In this document: in pieces, positions 45,865 through 57,804 of the stretch
How positions within the stretch are numbered: position 1 is the stretch's first letter
How the letters are laid out: every line of letters begins with the position of its first letter
Assembly (NCBI GenBank): GCA_037042915.1
Contig: CM073202.1
Location: forward strand, 1,240,001 to 1,304,000
DNA from: Auricularia sp. M13
Taxonomy: Eukaryota > Basidiomycota > Agaricomycetes > Auriculariales > Auriculariaceae
DNA length: 64,000 nt
Direction: 5' to 3'
Position numbers and translations under genes: made by a program
Notes under the pieces: generated by a model
Databases searched by the model: none
Told to the model about the DNA's origin: nothing
What the model saw: the letters and a program-made list of their open reading frames with translations, nothing else

Positions 45865-48227
45865 ATGAGCTCTAATTTGCTCATCCCGAGGCTCTTCCTG
45901 CTGGTACTCCTGGCTAGAACTCTTGCCTTGAAACCCGGACCTCTCGACGAAGAGCCGCTGCGCAATTTCCAAGTTGCTGCTCCTCTGCTACTTCCTGCAG
46001 GACCAGACGTCCGGACATGCACTCTGCCGCTTGTACACCACAACTTCGCATTCTCTTTTGGCTTACCTGCGGTGGTGGATTACGCTGTGCGTGGGAGAAC
46101 CTCCAGGTTGCCTGCACGCTCTGATCTGGTTATCATGAAGCCTCCCACGAGTGTGGCACACCGGGGACCTGGTCCTCGATAGCGCTGAACTTTACGGCGA
46201 TGTCTAACGGAACGCAATTTGACCGGCTGAGTAGTGTGTACCTCAATGCTGTAGAAATCTGGAGGACATCCACACCAGAACCAACTGCACTAGGTATCAT
46301 CTGGACTGCTCTCAAGGATGCCTCGCACTATATGGCACTATTCTCTCAGCCAGGGTACGTGGAGCCAAACAGTATGTCCCCAGACAGTTGGAAAGTGCAA
46401 TGCAGAACGCTGGTGCTTGATCTGGCAAACCTCTTGGATGCGTCTCTCGGTCTCAATGGCGAATATGACGGTAGTGGATTCGTTCCTCAACACCAACTTA
46501 TCTCGATTCTTGCTCGCAGCACATCTATCAGCGAATTTCTACTCGTCCACTGCTGCCCATCCCCCACACTCCGGCGCCGATGTGATTCTTCCGCTGTCGA
46601 AGAAAAACACGACCGGGGCGTCGCTCTTCTCCGTCCCGCCGCAAGGCGAAGTGTGGCACATATTCTCGTCAGCTGAAAGGAACTAAAAGCATTGATAGAC
46701 CGTTCTCACGCTGCCCCGCAACGCGGCGCAAGCGTTCGTTGAGATTTATGCCTCTGGTGATTCGTGCGTGCATCCTTCTTATGCGCTCTGTCTCCTTTGC
46801 CTTAAGAACTTGCACAGAAGCGAAGAATTCTGGGTATAGAGTTCACGGCATTTCACACGGCACGGTGCTTACCCCATGACGTGTGTAATAGTACGGTAAT
46901 GTTCCAGACGATTTCTTTTCTCAACTACCGCCCTGGAATGCGCCCGACGGCCAGGCAAATGGAAAGGGTACTTTACTCACGTATCGTGAACGACGTCGGC
47001 GACGTTGACGTGTACGCCACCGACAGGACCATTCCGCGAGGTGCAGTTGTCCATTGACGGCGAGCTGGCCGGCGTTGTATTCCCATATCGTATGCTCGGT
47101 ACCGACTAGAAATCGAACAGTGCTCATACTGTTACAGCTGTCATCTACACCGGAGAGTTTCTTCCATCCATCTGGAGGTGAGAAGCTAGCTGTACGTCAC
47201 GTCCAAGCTGACGGTTGCCCTTGGAAGGCCCATGGTTTCTTACGGCGCATTCGATTCGCCGACGTACTACGTCGATGTCTCTGCATTCATCCCCAAACTG
47301 AGCGACGGGCTGCCCCATACGGTGGCGCTGGACGTGGCTGGCATCGGCGCGAACCACTCCATCAACAGCGACTGGCTGGTGTCTGGGAACCTTCAGGCAT
47401 GAGACCAGCCCTCGCGTCGACGTCATGGCGCTTGACATGTTCGTGTTCATGCTCTAGATCGTTCTGGACAGCTCCTCGGAGCCGACGACGGGACGCATCA
47501 CCCGCTACGACGTCGAACCGTTTGCGCGAGTGAATGTCACGGGGAGGGTCTCGGGATCCGCACCAGATGTTACGGCGTCGACTAGTGCAGTCCGCTCGCT
47601 GCTCATTGAAGGAGAGGCTATGACGGGAAGCGGAAGGATCATGCACTATCGGTGGCAGCAACAGGGAACGGTGAGTGGCAAATTTGGACAGCATGCGTTG
47701 GAAGCTAGTCGCTCACCCTCTCCTCGAGTTCACAAATAGCGAGACATATGTGACCAGCTCAAGCTCCGGGCTAATCACACAGCACGTTAGACAGAAAAGT
47801 ATAGGCTTCTCCGTCGGTACTCTCAACGGCGTGGATACTGTCGAGGACAACTTCAATTACCCACTTGAGCTTGAGCTCACATACCGCGTCCTCCCTTCGC
47901 CCGGATTGCAGACATTCTACGATTACGGCGTACACCTTGATCACTCGTTCAATCGCGAGCTCCTTTTCCCGAAAAGAGAGCCTGCTGTCCTGATCGACAC
48001 GCAACAGAAGTGCGATGGAACGCAGGTGCGTCCGCTAGTGTTTCCTCGCAGTGACAGAGTGCCGAATCATGATGCAGTCCCGACACGAAGAAAACGTAAC
48101 GCTGAGAACTGGGCATACTTCGCAGGATTTCACATCGGAATCCCTGGGACTGGAGAAGGCCTTCACCCGCCGTGTGGCGGTAACCACCTTCGTGCCACAA
48201 TGCGACCGTCGGCTTGCCGTCTGTTAG
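45865..48227 (+). CDS. Peptide-N4-(N-acetyl-beta-glucosaminyl)asparagine amidase A (PNGase A)
   Basis: PNGase A enzymes remove N-glycans from glycoproteins and are secreted or luminal. A signal peptide opens the protein (MSSNLLIPRLFLLVLLARTL, cut near LALKPGP). Thirteen exons with 12 short introns join in frame: NFQVAAPLLLPAGPDVRTCT, CGTPGTWSSIALNFTAMSNG, TQFDRLSSVYLNAVEIWRTS, TLVLDLANLLDASLGLNGEY, TVLTLPRNAAQAFVEIYASG, SEEFWYGNVPDDFFSQLPPW, PFREVQLSIDGELAGVVFPY, PVIYTGEFLPSIWR and PTYYVDVSAFIPKLSDGLPH. EIWRTS, EEFWY.NVP and DG..AG are hallmark blocks. N-glycosylation sites (NFT, NGT, NVT) fit secretion. The intron at 47397-47457 has GC-AG borders. The C-terminal exon after 48050 is the least certain. 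Confidence 0.87.
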
Positions 48228-49614
48228 CATGTCCAGCGTGCTGTATGACCATGTACATTAAATGCTACCTTGACGGAAGGTGGCCCAGGCCCACACGAAC
48301 CCAGTTGACCTCTGTTTATGATCGCTCCTGCGTCGTAGTGCGGGAAGTTTTTGAATTCGACCGACGTCATGGCAGTGCATATTTCAATGACAACAACAAC
48401 TATCGTGGTCAAGACACGAGGATCATGCGTGTTCGCTCCACTGTGGGTAATCCCTCAGGTGTAGCAGACCTTTCAGAGACGCACAGGATCCGCGGAAGGG
48501 CTATCAGTCGTGGACTGTGGTTTGTGCAGCCCGGCTGCTGATTCACGGCTTGACGGAGATGTTTTTGACCACCTCCGCTGGAATCTTCACTAACAACAGC
48601 TCGACGATCGTGCCCCCGAAAGACAATACAGGCTATAGGTTTTCCGCATGTGCCTTAGAGTTATCCAGCCCTCGCAATGGTTCTGAGACTCTGTTTTTAA
48701 CTGCTCCGGAGACAACACTACTTCTTGTGTAAGACAGCTACCGCTCACTTCGGAGATCCGAAAAGTCTCTCGGCCAGCTCAACGCGTAGCGGGAAGCGTA
48801 ATAGTCCCCCTCGGCGGACAGTACAGGCTGTTCCAGTTTCGTTTAGCATGCGAACTGGCCGACAGCCTGCCTGCCCTTTCGAACAATCAGGCATGCACGG
48901 AGCCCCGAGTATACCTTCTACCAGCCTTCTACGGGAAATGAACTCGATTACAGGTCCACGCATCCCCGCATGTCGAATCATGTGCTGTACGCCGTCGGAT
49001 TCAACCGTTTATTTCTCACGATCGCACTCTGGAATTTCTCCCAAAAGCGCAAGACTAAGGAAGCAGCCTCGAAGACGACTAAAGAGTGCATTGTCGGGAG
49101 GCATGAGAAAGACTAAAGCTGGCAGTGTGGGATTCAGAAGGTGAATGCAGCGCGCTTCGGTCCCAAAGAATCGGGCGTTGCCAGCGTGATGTCGCCACCG
49201 TTGCCGTGCGACCGCGCGGTGTTTACATCTGCAAATCGCGAACAAAAATCACGAGTCTCGATGGGCCAGACCGCAGACAAGAGGCGGACGCGGCGAGAAA
49301 GAACTGCCATTACGGGTTAGATGCTGTGGGGGCGATGGGAAGCACCAAGGTCCCAACGCCCAAGATCCGTGCGCGCGGCGACGACCTCGCGACATCGTGT
49401 CTCAATGGAAGGCGACGTGACGGGGGCAGTGCGAAATTGCTAATGCCGGCTGCGGAGGGACGCGAGCGCAGCTGCGGGACCGCCTTGTTCGGGACCCTCG
49501 TCGGGCGCGGCCGTGCGGATGATCACCTCGCTTGGGGCCGAGCCTGCAAGGGCGGCTACCGCGCCGAGTCGGGCCCCCATACCCAGCGATGCTGGCGGGC
49601 GCGGCTGCGCTCAG
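48228..49614. other. Convergent 3' region without a supported gene
   Basis: This 1.4-kb stretch lies between the stops of PNGase A and JJJ1. Open frames exist but none shows a domain or a convincing splice chain. No repeat was noticed. Confidence 0.35.
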
Positions 49615-51607
49615 CTACTTCTTCTTGCGCTTCCCGGCGCTTTGCTTCGGCTGCGCCTGTACCTGCGGTTCCGCGGCCGCATGGCCCGTCCGGGTGATGT
49701 GTTCAAACAGCTTCGTCCGCGACTCGAACGTCTGTGCACACACATGGCACTGCAAACGTGATAGAGGATGTCAGCCTGCAACGTCAACGCGGAGCTTCTC
49801 TTCGCGAAGCCGGGAGACCGAACTGCGAAGTGCTCACCGTCTGCGCGTCCGAGGTCGCCTTCGCCTTCTTTGCAGCTTCTTTCGCCCGTCGCTTTTCTTT
49901 CTTAGAAATCTGCGTGGGCTTCACAGACGAGGAGTCCGGCACTTCCTGGGCTGCGGGGATATCCTCGGCGTCGTCCAGTCGGGACTTACGAGACACGTCT
50001 TTCTCCTCAAAGATGGCCGCTGCCGGGGCAGGCTTCTTCTTGCGGGCCTTCTTGCGCTTCTTGGCTTCGCGCTGGGCTGCCGTGTTTCGGTCGACCTCGT
50101 CGTCGTCGTCGGTACTATCTTGATCGGAGTCGTTCTCAGCGGCATTCTCTTTTGCAGGCGGCGAAGGCGATTCTGGCACATCTCCGGAGTCCGAGTCCTC
50201 GTTATCCTCGGCCAAGTCTTCCTCGGGGTTCAGGCCCAGCTCCGCGTCCTCCTTGAGCATCTCTCGCCGTAATCTGCAGTTGTGAAAGTCAGACGTTTTG
50301 CCCGGAGAAAGTCGCGAAATAAAACTGACAGCTCGACCGCCTTGAGATGTTTCTTGCTCCTCTCGTGGCTCTCCCATGCAGCCTCCGAGCGGAATGCACG
50401 TCCACAGGCCACGCACTCCCACTCTTCGGCACCTTCTGCGGCGGCCCACTCAGCATCATCTTCGCTCGTCCGCGGCGGCTTGACGCGCTGCCAGTCCTGC
50501 TCTACGAAGTCGACAGGCGGGGGTGGTTGTAGCTTGGAAGTCTGCGGCTTCGGCTTGGGAGTTGACGCGCCGCTGCCCGAAGCTGACAGTGACTGTTGCG
50601 CCGCAAGATGGGCCTTGTATCGCGGATCGCGTTTTCTCACGAACAACACCAGATTCTACCATCCTTTTAGTCTTCGCAGAGATCGCAAGAAGAATCGAAC
50701 GCATACCCTGACAGTATCATTGAACTCCTTCCGTCCGTCCTCGCGCGCCTTCTTGTTATCCTTTTCCATAAGCCGACGAAGCTTCCTATCGGGCGCGTCG
50801 TTGACGTTCCAGTGGTCCGTCCATGAAAAGTCCTTGTGCGTGACAAACGATGTCCAATAGTTATAGAACGTCCTCGCACTGTTGTCCGGCACGTTCCTGT
50901 CCTTCGAGCGCGGGACGGCCCAGGGCCAGCTCGCATCGCCGAACTGCGGCACCTGGTCCGCAGGCGGACCACCGTGCAGCTCCTCCTCCTGCGCCAGGCG
51001 CGCGAACAAGTTGCCGTATATCGAATAAAAGCTCTGCAAAGCCGAGTGTCAGCAGTCGACAATGCGCGACTCGTCCGACAGTACGCACGCGGTCGTCCGT
51101 GCCAAAGCCGCTCCACACGCCCGTGCTGAAGAACATCATGAGGTGGTTGGCGGTGAGGCCGCGGTCGCGTGCGCGCGGGGGCGCCGCGCCGCGCCGCACG
51201 TCCTCGAACACGGTCTCGGCGTCGGCCTCGGGCGCGAGCGCGTTGCGATGGGCGTCGTACCATTCGCGCTCCTTGTCGTCGCCCAGCACCTCGTACGCGG
51301 CCTGGATCTGCGCGAACCGCGCCGTCGCGCCTGCCACGTCGTCCGCGTTTTTGTCGGGATGGTGCACGAGCGCCAGCCGCCTGCATCACGCAAGGGTGTC
51401 AGCAGCAGCCAGCGGTCCGCGGGCACATAGACGCGCCTGTAAGCTTTCTGCGCGCGCGGGTGTCAATATGGCGGTATGCATTGCTTTGAACGAGACACGC
51501 ACTTTGATCTCATCGCTTGTGGCAGTCTCCTCGACGCCAAGAACAGCATAGAAGTCGGGCGCAGCGGGCTGCGCGTCCGCACCCGGCTTCGAGCCTCCCG
51601 CGCCCAT
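49615..51607 (-). CDS. JJJ1: DNAJC21/Jjj1-type J protein of 60S ribosome maturation
   Basis: Jjj1 works with Hsp70 and Rei1 to recycle Arx1 from cytosolic pre-60S particles. The first exon starts [20 protein letters not shown]; the J-domain continues [55 protein letters not shown] and [20 protein letters not shown]. Then come the Jjj1 block [14 protein letters not shown] with [14 protein letters not shown]-like [40 protein letters not shown], and two C2H2 fingers, [20 protein letters not shown] and [20 protein letters not shown]. Acidic and Lys-rich linkers separate them, ending GKRKKK. The order J-domain, charged middle and two U1-like fingers defines the family. One intron in the J-domain has a GC donor (gcgcgt at 51436). 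Confidence 0.9.
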
Positions 51608-52151
51608 TGCGCGTGCTGACGAAAATTTTGCAGGTGAGCACGGCTCGCGGCTTCAACCGGTGGCACGGTGCAACCGAGCGCTCCCGCGATGACTTGAACG
51701 GCGCGTGGAAGGCAAACAAAAATCTGCAGGGATCGTATTTTCGATAACGATGCGGCAAGAACTGAACGAACTGGTACTACATGCAAATGCGAGAAGCGGC
51801 AGCAACAACAGAAGCAGAGAGGAGAGGAGAGGAGAGAGGTCGTAACGGTCACATTTCACTCGTAAAGAAGGAACGCGGGGGTCGTGATAGGGCAAGGACA
51901 GAGAGCGGACAGCATCAAAGACAGGCAGACAACGGACAAAACGACGTGAGGTCCTACGGACAAGAGGTCTATGCAAAGGAAGTGAAAAAATGAGGCAAGC
52001 AAAAAAGGAAGCGGAGACGGGAGAGACGGGAAGTCGTGGCAGAATCAGTGGATGGAGGACGTCAGAGGTATGATCATGAGCGAGGTATGCTACTAAGCGA
52101 GAGTAGAATTTCGTCGGGTCTACTCTAGGCGGGGGTCATGGCACGGTGCGC
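51608..52151. other. JJJ1 upstream region, no gene seen
   Basis: About 540 bp contain a (GAGAG)n purine run near 51815-51840, possibly part of the JJJ1 promoter. No exon was recognised. Confidence 0.35.
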
Positions 52152-52946
52152 TTAACGCTTCCTCTTGGTGCCACGGGGGCCGTTGTCGTCGGCGAGCGGA
52201 AGACGCTCGAAGCTTTTGCGGGCGAGCGCGCCGAGGCCACGCGTGCTGCCTGCCGTCGGGAGCCAGCTGTCAAAGTCGTCCTCCATGCGGGACGGCAGGC
52301 TCCTGCGCTGCTTGTCGAGGCGCGCGGTGGGTGGCGCCGGCAGCTTGTGGTTGAGGATGTCGGCAAAGAGCTTTTGGCCCTTCAGCGGCGCGGCGGTGGC
52401 GCCCTTGTGCTGCCCGGGGTTGTAGTTCTCGTCCATGAGCACGTCGTCGTCGTCGTCGAGCGCGAAGGTGGGACTTTTGAGCTTGGTGGGGCCGGCGCTG
52501 CGGGGCGCGGTCTTGTGCGGCTTCTTTTGCGCCATCGTGGGGCTGAGCCGGGCCAGGGCGCTCGAGAGCGACTTGGGGATGCGGGGCGAGCCCGCCAGCC
52601 CCTTGGACGGCGAGGAGCACGGGCTGAGGTTGAAGTGCGCCACGCGCGAGATGCGCAGCGACGTGTCCGGCGTCGCGCGCGAGAACGGCGAGCAGTCCGA
52701 AAAATTGTCGTCGTCGTCGTCGTCATCGTCGTAGTCGTAGGGCGACAGCGGGCTCGCCGTCGTGGAGATGCGCTCCGAGCGCGGCGTGCCCGGCACATAG
52801 GCGAGCGGCGAGTGCGGGCCGCGGGGCGGTGTGGCTGGCAGGGCGCCGGCCAGCGTGGCGGCGAACGAGTTGAGTGGATCAGTGGGCATTGAGTACGGCG
52901 ATAGGGGCCGAGGACCGAAGATACGTGAGGGCAGGGGAAAGGTCAA
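52152..52946 (-). CDS. Intrinsically disordered Ser/Thr-Pro-rich protein, unknown
   Basis: I do not recognise this protein. The single exon gives 264 aa from MTFPLPSRIFGPRPLSPYSM, or 245 aa from the second ATG (52889). It is low in hydrophobic residues and rich in S/T-P sites (ATPPRGPHSPLAYVPGTPRS, TASPLSPYD, NLSPCSSPSKGLAGSPR, ARLSPT, KLKSPT), with two Asp runs, a C-terminal basic KRKR, and short helical candidates LFADILNHKLPAP and FDSWLPTAGS. The pattern suits a nuclear cyclin-dependent kinase substrate; RxxL-like and DENYN segments could be degrons. The continuous 264-codon frame and biased, non-random composition support coding. It could belong to cell-cycle inhibitors of the Whi5/Nrm1 sort, but I see no diagnostic motif. 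Confidence 0.6.
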   Translation of the reverse strand: MTFPLPSRIFGPRPLSPYSMPTDPLNSFAATLAGALPATPPRGPHSPLAYVPGTPRSERISTTASPLSPYDYDDDDDDDDNFSDCSPFSRATPDTSLRISRVAHFNLSPCSSPSKGLAGSPRIPKSLSSALARLSPTMAQKKPHKTAPRSAGPTKLKSPTFALDDDDDVLMDENYNPGQHKGATAAPLKGQKLFADILNHKLPAPPTARLDKQRRSLPSRMEDDFDSWLPTAGSTRGLGALARKSFERLPLADDNGPRGTKRKR

Positions 52947-54017
52947 AAGAGGAAAATCGTAAAGCGAGTCAGGGTTTATATACGGATATGAAGACAGGGG
53001 GCCGGAGAGTGTTTCGCGGAGACCGAAAATTAGGCAACATGCCGCGCATCACGTGATGCGTCAACAGAGCCAACGCGTGCCAAACAAACGACAAACAAAC
53101 AAACAAACAAGCCACGGTGCAGAACTGACCGTGACACTGACAGGACACCGGTGGGCAGGGAGACGAACCTGACACCGAACGCGCTTGCAAATCCGTCTGG
53201 CATGCAGGCGCTGATCAGTGCCCAATGTGTGCCTGCGTGCCCGATGGGGTTCTACACAGCCTGAGGGTTATCGACGAGGGCTGCTCTGGTCGCCGGCTCC
53301 GGGGAGCCTGCAAGCACACCAGATCCCGAGATTCGCAGGGAGGGGGAAGGTGTTTCAGGACGCTTGAAGCGTACAACTTGTATTGCGCCCGCGATTCCAC
53401 ACGTATCCCCGGCCCGCGCCAGGCCACCGTTTCTCAAGAGTCTCGTAATGTGTCCCCTGCCGCGTAACGAGGGCATGTTGCCTCCGGGTCTCGCCCTCAG
53501 GACGGTGCCCGCGCCGTGCAGCTCCCAAGCTTGCAGAGAGATGCTGCCGGCGTGCTCTGCTAACTCGAGATTAAGACGGGGTCAGGATCGGCAACGGCAC
53601 AGTTAAAGCTGCTGCGCGAGGCGCTGCCGTTGGGAAATCGAGATTGGATATGCATCCTTTGCAAATGGCCCGCTGCGCCTTCTGGCCGGGCGCGTTTGGC
53701 CATACTGGGGCTCGAGGACTGCAATATGACCGGTTCGAGCAGGATTCAGCGACGAGCGTTGCCATCCGGTCTGCAGCGCGAGTCTCAAGTCTTGCTTCTC
53801 TCACTCCGCTGGGCTTCCCGCCTATCAGACACGCCGTTTGCGGCCTCTGAGTCACGCGCAAACAGGTGGGACGGAGACAGCAGCAACGCGGGCAGTGACA
53901 GCGTAACTGTTGAAGCTCCGTTGGGCGTCGGAAGAGCCGAGCGAGGCGGGTTGGTTCCGAGGCGGAGCCCGAACGACCGCCAACGCAACACGCACACGCT
54001 CGCGGACGTCGCACACG
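52947..54017. other. Divergent intergenic region of 1.07 kb
   Basis: It contains a (CAAA)n microsatellite near 53083-53109. Antisense frames run into the U1-70K gene but have no support. It should hold promoters for the disordered protein and SNP1. Confidence 0.35.
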
Positions 54018-55322
54018 ATGACGCACCTGCTGCCGCCCAACCTGCTCAAGCTGTTCGCGCCGCGGCCGCCGCTGCCGTACATGCGGCCGCTGGACAAGGA
54101 TGTGAACCGGGTCCGGCCAAAACACATGGATGGCGTCGCCGACATCCTCGCCCGCGTGCGCGAGGAGAACGCGCTGGGCAACGGCGTCGGCAAGCGCGGC
54201 GACGACACGGCCATGGAGGAGGGCGAGGAGGTCGAGGAGCCGTTCACGCTCGCCGAGGAGTACCGGCGCCAGGTCCGCCGCGAGGAGCGGAGAAAACGCA
54301 AGGAGGAAGAGTTCCAGCGCGCAAAGGCGTCTTGTGCGTGTGCCTGGCGTCTTGTTCGCTGCTCTGTGGCCATGACCTGACTGCCAACCCCCCGCAGACA
54401 AGCCGTCCGAGGACCCCGAGGCCGTCGGCGACCCGTACAAGACGCTATTCATCGCCAGACTAGTCCGTGCACGTCGCTCTAGCGCGGCCTGTTGTCTGAC
54501 CCCGTCTGCAGAGCAAAAATGCCACAGACTCCGACCTGCGGCGCGCGTTCGAGCAGTACGGCCCGATCGAGCGCGTCCGCATCGCGCGCGACAAGAAAGG
54601 TAGGAGCAGAGGGTATGCATTCATCGTTTTCGATCGCGAGCGCGACATGAAAGGTAAATGCCATTCCCTGCACCTGCCTGCCGCAAGTGTGTGCCAGAAA
54701 AGACGGTGAGTATTGACACCTTGCAGTCGCTTACAAGGAGGCAGACAAAATGGTCGTCCTCGGTAAGGCTATCCTCGTCGACGTCGAGCGCGGCCGCACA
54801 GTGCGCGACTGGAAGCCTCGCCGCCTGGGCGGTGGCCTGGGCGGCCGCAAGAAGCCAGAGCCTGCCCCCGCCTTCTTTGGCGGGGGCGGTCCTCCCCGCG
54901 GCGGCTTCGGGGGCCCTCCACGCGGTGGCGGCTTTCGGGGTGGTCCGCCTGGCGGCGGGGGGCGCGGTGGGTTCCGCGGTGGAGGCGGAGACCGTGGCTT
55001 TTCAGGTGGGTACGGAGGCCCGCCAGGAGGCGGCGGTGGGTTTGGTCCGCCGGACAGAGGCTACGGCGACCGCAGTTTTCGAGGCGGAGGAGGAGGCGAC
55101 CGCGGCAGCGGCGGCTTCAGGTCAGTCGTTATCGCCGTTGCAAATTCCCGTCGCTGCTGACACGCTGGCCCGTGTTTCAGAGGAGGGGGCATCGGCTACC
55201 AGGGCGGCGGCTTCAACGGTCCTCCTGGTGCGGATGCCAACGGTTACGGTGGCGGCGACTCGCTCAAGCGCGACGCGGCCGGCTTTGACGACCGGGACGC
55301 GAAACGGATGCGTAGGTATTAG
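54018..55322 (+). CDS. SNP1: U1 snRNP 70-kDa protein
   Basis: U1-70K binds stem-loop I of U1 snRNA and helps define 5' splice sites. It starts [20 protein letters not shown], the invariant family opening, followed by [20 protein letters not shown] and a charged helix ([20 protein letters not shown]). After an intron, [17 protein letters not shown] begins the RRM; RNP1 is [17 protein letters not shown] and the RNP2-like strand is [30 protein letters not shown] follows, as in all U1-70K proteins. The C-terminus is a long Gly/Arg/Phe-rich tail ([15 protein letters not shown] and similar) ending DAKRMRRY. At least five introns are seen. The RGG-type tail replaces the RS/RD-rich tail of animals. 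Confidence 0.92.
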
Positions 55323-55716
55323 CGCGCGTTGCGAACGCCGCGACCGAGGTTTGTCGAGCCGTGTGAACGTGCCCTGTGTGTGCCTTAGTTCCCTTCCGAA
55401 TCCGAGCCCGAAGCGGTTTTGTTGTCATGCAAACAAAAGAAAAATAAACCGTGACGACCCGCATCACGCCGGCCAGAAAGCAACAGCCCGGACACGCGAG
55501 ATGCTGCCGCGTGAATCCGAAGGTTTTCTTTCCGTGTTGCTCTCGTCCCCCTCACGCCCAGCGCTCTTTTTTCCTCCTCCCCTTCCCTTCGCCGAATCCT
55601 CTACATAGTACTTTCATTTTCGCACACATTAAGCCCGAACCCCCGACACGCCTCGTACCTAATCCACAACCGTGGCTACCGCACTCGTACACTCTACTCA
55701 ACCCTGGGTTGGATTT
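55323..55716. other. Intergenic region, SNP1 3' end and homeodomain gene leader
   Basis: About 390 bp. A TATA-like ACATAGTACT and pyrimidine-rich tracts (55545-55600) precede the homeodomain gene. No further gene was seen. Confidence 0.35.
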
Positions 55717-57804
55717 ATGCCCATGGAAGGTGCGCCCGCCCCGCCGTCTCACGCTGCGCCGTCTCACGCAGCGCGCCGCAGCCAACGACTCGCCCCATCA
55801 CACCCACCAGCGAACGCATGCAGCGCGCGACGATTCGCTTCGCATCGACGCCTCCGGCCCGTCCGTTGGCGCGTCCTCCTCGCTAGACTCGCCCGAGACG
55901 CCTGCGTCCGCGCGCCCAAGATCCTCCACGACAACACACTTTAACGATCCCCCCCACACCACCTCCCCCGCGTCGGCCCCGCCCCGCGCGAGCAGGCCGT
56001 CGACCGCAACATCGACCAAGTCTGCCGCGGCCGGTGGCGCGTCCGAGCCGACGGGCAAGCGCAAGCGGTCGCGCGTCACGCCCGACCAGCTCATCCACCT
56101 CGAGCGCATCTTCGCGCAGGACCGCAGCCCCACCGCGGCCCGGCGCAAGGAGATCTCAGAAATGCTCGGCATGCAGGAACGCCAGACGCAGATTTGGTTT
56201 CAGAACAGGTATGGCTCCATCGCGCGCCAAACGCGCTAGGACCGTCGTCGCTGACGACCCCGCCACCCGCCACAGACGCGCCAAAGCCAAGAACTTAGAC
56301 GGAAAGGGCAAGGCGAACCGCAGCTCGCCGTCGCACAGCCCGCCCGACACGCCGCCCGAGACCGTCCCGTCGTCGTCCGCGTCGTCACTCGACCACGACC
56401 GCCATATGCTCATCCACGAGGATCACCGTACGCGCGTCTCTTAAGCGCCCGTGTGTACAGCTCGCTTATTTGAATTTCCCCGTCGTTCGCGCAGCTGTCA
56501 ACTTCCTCCCTTGCGACGACCTCACGATCGGCAACTGGCGCCGCATAGCAAGCGTCACGACGCGCAACGACCTGCTTGCGTACTCGTGCGACGCCAAACG
56601 CGTCGTGGCCTGGTACATACAGATGACCGGCTTCGGCTTCAAAATGGAGATCCCGTACGAGATCATCACGCGCATCGAGCTCACGCACAGGCCAGACCGC
56701 CCCGAGCTCGCGTGTGTCTCGTTCTTCCTCTCTGGCACTCCTTCGTTCTTTCTCGAGACCGTGATGCCCACGCCGCACGTGACCGGCGGCCAGATTCGCA
56801 TCTGGCAGCCGTCGCAAGACTGGACTGAGGGCGGCCAGGCTAGCAGAGTCCGGCGGCACGATATCGTTGGGCCGTACGGCCATATGACTGCAGCTCTGAG
56901 GAACATCCCTTTGGGGCCTAGGATCGTGGGTCTTGGTGGTCACGGTCTCTACCGCCCTGACTCTGCGTCGGCGCTCCCGCTGCAGCCTCCCCAACTCCTG
57001 AACTTATCCATGGACCCTCCCATGCCTGTCTCGCTCCCGCAGTCCGATGCTGAAGGGCGCAGTCCTGTTGCGACTTTCCAGGGCCGGAAGCGCTCGTTGT
57101 CCGGTCCCCCGCCTCTCTCTGCTCCTGTGCAGGATTCCCAGCCTCCTGTCTTCTCGGCCCCCTCTGCAGGGCCACCGGCTTCGTACATGCAGCCCGGGGG
57201 ACGTCCCAGTTCGCTCCAGTTCAACGTTGCGTACCCGACGCCTCAGCAACAGCAGCAACAGCAGCAATATCCGCAGCAGGTATTCCGCTTCGCGCCGCCG
57301 CCTATCCCTCAGCAGTCGACGCCCAGTCACTCCACGCCTTCCCCAATGGAGTACTCTGGCTCGGGCATGCCGCAGGGATACCCGTCGCATATGCCCAGCT
57401 CTGCGGGCATGGGCATGCCGTCCTTGCTATACGACACGGCAGAACAGTCCCAGGAAATTCGAGGGTTCTCGTCGAGCGCGTCTTCGCACTCGTTCGGATC
57501 GGATTCACCCCCGCTTCTCACCCAGCCGTTCACGCCTAACGTAGCCGGCTCCGCGGGGATCTCCGGCGGCATGGTCTCGCGCGACGGAGCGGCGGTGATG
57601 CCCTTGCACAACGTCGACGTGGACCACCCGATGAGTGCCCATTACTCGTACGGCGACGAGCCGATGTCTGCGGAATCAATGCACAGCGAGTCGTTCATGC
57701 ATCCCGGTTCAGCCGGCGGGGAGTTGCCACCCTCCACGTCGAGCAGCTCCCTCGAGGGCGCCCTTGGCCTCTCCATGTCACACAATAGGCCGTCGCCTCA
57801 CTAG
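55717..57804 (+). CDS. Homeodomain transcription factor
   Basis: The homeodomain lies near residues 85-145: KRKRSRVTPDQLIHLERIFA, QDRSPTAARRKEISEMLGMQ and ERQTQIWFQNR, with RAKAKNL joined after an intron that splits the recognition helix; WFQNRRAK is complete. A start at 55717 (MPMEA...) using an intron of about 90 nt gives a clean frame. After the homeodomain come S/P-rich residues, then a conserved-looking globular block, VNFLPCDDLTIGNWRRIASV, VAWYIQMTGFGFKMEIPYEI, ITRIELTHRPDRPELACVSF and PHVTGGQIRIWQPSQDW, and a long Pro/Gln/Ser tail with polyQ. Basidiomycete homeobox genes such as Schizophyllum hom1/hom2 act in mushroom development; I cannot say which one, if any, this matches. Confidence 0.87.
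57243..57275 (+). repeat. CAG-type polyQ microsatellite
   Basis: A CAG/CAA run codes PQQQQQQQQYPQQ in the tail of the homeodomain protein, typical of activation domains. Confidence 0.7.

Noticed and set aside
53571-54620. 349-codon minus-strand open frame over SNP1
   Set aside because: It spans SNP1 exons and introns in antisense, has no domain, and SNP1 on the plus strand is certain.
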